Positions 6,258 to 6,854 of a stretch of 6,854 bases of DNA are shown piece after piece. Origin of the DNA: Candidatus Subteraquimicrobium carltonvillense (GTDB taxonomy: Bacteria; Actinomycetota; Aquicultoria; Subteraquimicrobiales; Subteraquimicrobiaceae); the NCBI GenBank assembly GCA_002339355.1, contig DDKQ01000024.1, forward strand, positions 2,876-9,729, given 5' to 3'. Numbering within the stretch: position 1 is the stretch's first letter; the number at the start of each line of letters is the position of its first letter. The notes under the pieces were generated by a model, which worked only from the letters and a program-made list of their open reading frames with translations, was not told the DNA's origin and did no database searches. A program made the position numbers and the translations under genes.

Positions 6258-6263
6258 GAGGAG
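6258..6263 (+). promoter_or_regulatory. pgeF ribosome binding site deciding a TTG start
   Basis: GAGGAG overlaps the in-frame stop TGA (6257-6259) that closes the frame upstream. In-frame TTG codons follow at 6266 and 6272; spacing is 2 nt to the first and 8 nt to the second, so 6272 is preferred. The first in-frame ATG (6374) lies inside the conserved STRMGGVS motif and is too late. Confidence 0.6.
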
Positions 6264-6271
6264 CATTGCTT

Positions 6272-6854
6272 TTGGCTTTTGACTTGCTATATGAAGAAAG
6301 AGGGGATATCAAGTTCCTCACCTCTCCGAAATTGTTGGATGAGGCATCTATCTTGGTGATTTTTAGCACTAGGATGGGAGGAGTTAGTCCACCCCCTTAT
6401 AATTCCCTCAATTTGGCTTTCGATGTGGGGGATAAGCAGGGAAATGTGATCAGGAATCGGCGCATATTCTGTTTAGCTTTCGGTTTACATCCCGCTTCGC
6501 TTACCACTGCGGAACAGGTCCATGAAGATCAGGTTGCTCAAGTAAATGAAGATTCCGTGGGGCAAGGAGCATTTGGGGGAGCACCCATACCAAGAGTAGA
6601 TGCCCTTGTTACAAATCTCAATATGGTGCCCCTCGCTTTATTCTTTGCGGATTGCGTACCCATTGCCGTCGTTGATCCAATGAAGAGAGTAATAGGCATC
6701 GCTCACGCGGGTTGGAAGGGCACTTATCTTGGAATCGGTTCAAACATAGTAAATCTCATGATGAATCGGTTTAATTGCCAAGCTTCAGACCTGCTGGTGT
6801 TCATGGGTCCCTGCATCGGTCCTTGTTGTTATCGATTGGAATCCAAAAAACTCG
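6272..6854 (+). CDS. pgeF: PgeF/YlmD/YfiH-family protein, 3' end missing
   Basis: The open frame continues to the window end with about 194 codons, whereas the family usually has about 240-280 residues, so this is cut by the window rather than broken. Motifs are clear: STRMGGVS (32-39), EQVH (81-84), VDALVT, FFADCVPI (about 124-131), IAHAGWKGT (about 143-151) and GPCIGPCCY (179-187). His84, Cys128 and His145 match the zinc-binding, catalytic triad of the family. YfiH (PgeF) of E. coli is known as a peptidoglycan editing factor, and purified family members act on purine nucleosides; the old laccase or polyphenol oxidase name is probably misleading. The TTG start at 6272 is inferred from GAGGAG 8 nt upstream and the N-terminal KFLTSPKLL typical of the family. 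Its place after ftsZ matches ylmD in Gram-positives, where ylmE and sepF often follow. Confidence 0.92.
   Translation, partial: MAFDLLYEERGDIKFLTSPKLLDEASILVIFSTRMGGVSPPPYNSLNLAFDVGDKQGNVIRNRRIFCLAFGLHPASLTTAEQVHEDQVAQVNEDSVGQGAFGGAPIPRVDALVTNLNMVPLALFFADCVPIAVVDPMKRVIGIAHAGWKGTYLGIGSNIVNLMMNRFNCQASDLLVFMGPCIGPCCYRLESKKL

Noticed and set aside
6163..6369. 68-codon - strand frame before and into pgeF
   Set aside because: It covers the pgeF promoter candidate, ribosome binding site and the conserved N-terminus of PgeF on the other strand, and has no family resemblance.

Overview
The window is a segment of a bacterial division and cell wall (dcw) cluster with all genes on the + strand: murC, murB, ftsQ, ftsA, ftsZ, then the 5' part of a pgeF/ylmD-type gene cut off by the window end. 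Every product except the last is full length and carries its family's key motifs. The FtsZ sequence (motifs such as NYLAVIKVVGIGGGGTNAVNR, read in two overlapping pieces, and SGGSDLGLFEVNEAA) reads like actinobacterial FtsZ. The DNA is only moderately GC-rich by eye, and an intact ftsA lies beside ftsZ, which most well-studied Actinobacteria lack. A deep-branching, low-GC actinobacterial lineage or a related Gram-positive is the best guess, but this is inference from remembered family sequences, not a search.

Layout. Positions 1-153 hold a hairpin, one arm of an inverted repeat and the murC leader. murC (154-1536) and murB (1552-2472) are 15 bp apart and clearly cotranscribed. A 305-bp gap (2473-2777) follows, which is unusual for this cluster. 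It contains the second arm of the inverted repeat and a patch that is locally GC-rich compared with its neighbours. ftsQ (2778-3560) overlaps ftsA (3553-4812) by 8 bp. A 202-bp AT-rich leader precedes ftsZ (5015-6073). A strong hairpin (6105-6132) ends the cluster, and a separate promoter candidate serves pgeF (6272 to the window end).

How the genes work together. MurC and MurB make UDP-MurNAc-L-Ala, the early cytoplasmic peptidoglycan precursors. FtsZ builds the division ring, FtsA ties it to the membrane, and FtsQ is part of the FtsQLB complex that controls septal peptidoglycan synthesis. PgeF-type proteins are linked to correct peptidoglycan composition, and ylmD-type genes are often found just after ftsZ in Gram-positives.

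The one clearly non-standard structure is a 57-bp perfect inverted repeat (30-86 and 2522-2578) bracketing murC-murB. It looks like the same 3' end of a mobile or repetitive element inserted twice in facing orientations. I see no new multi-gene system, CRISPR array, tRNA or rRNA in the window.
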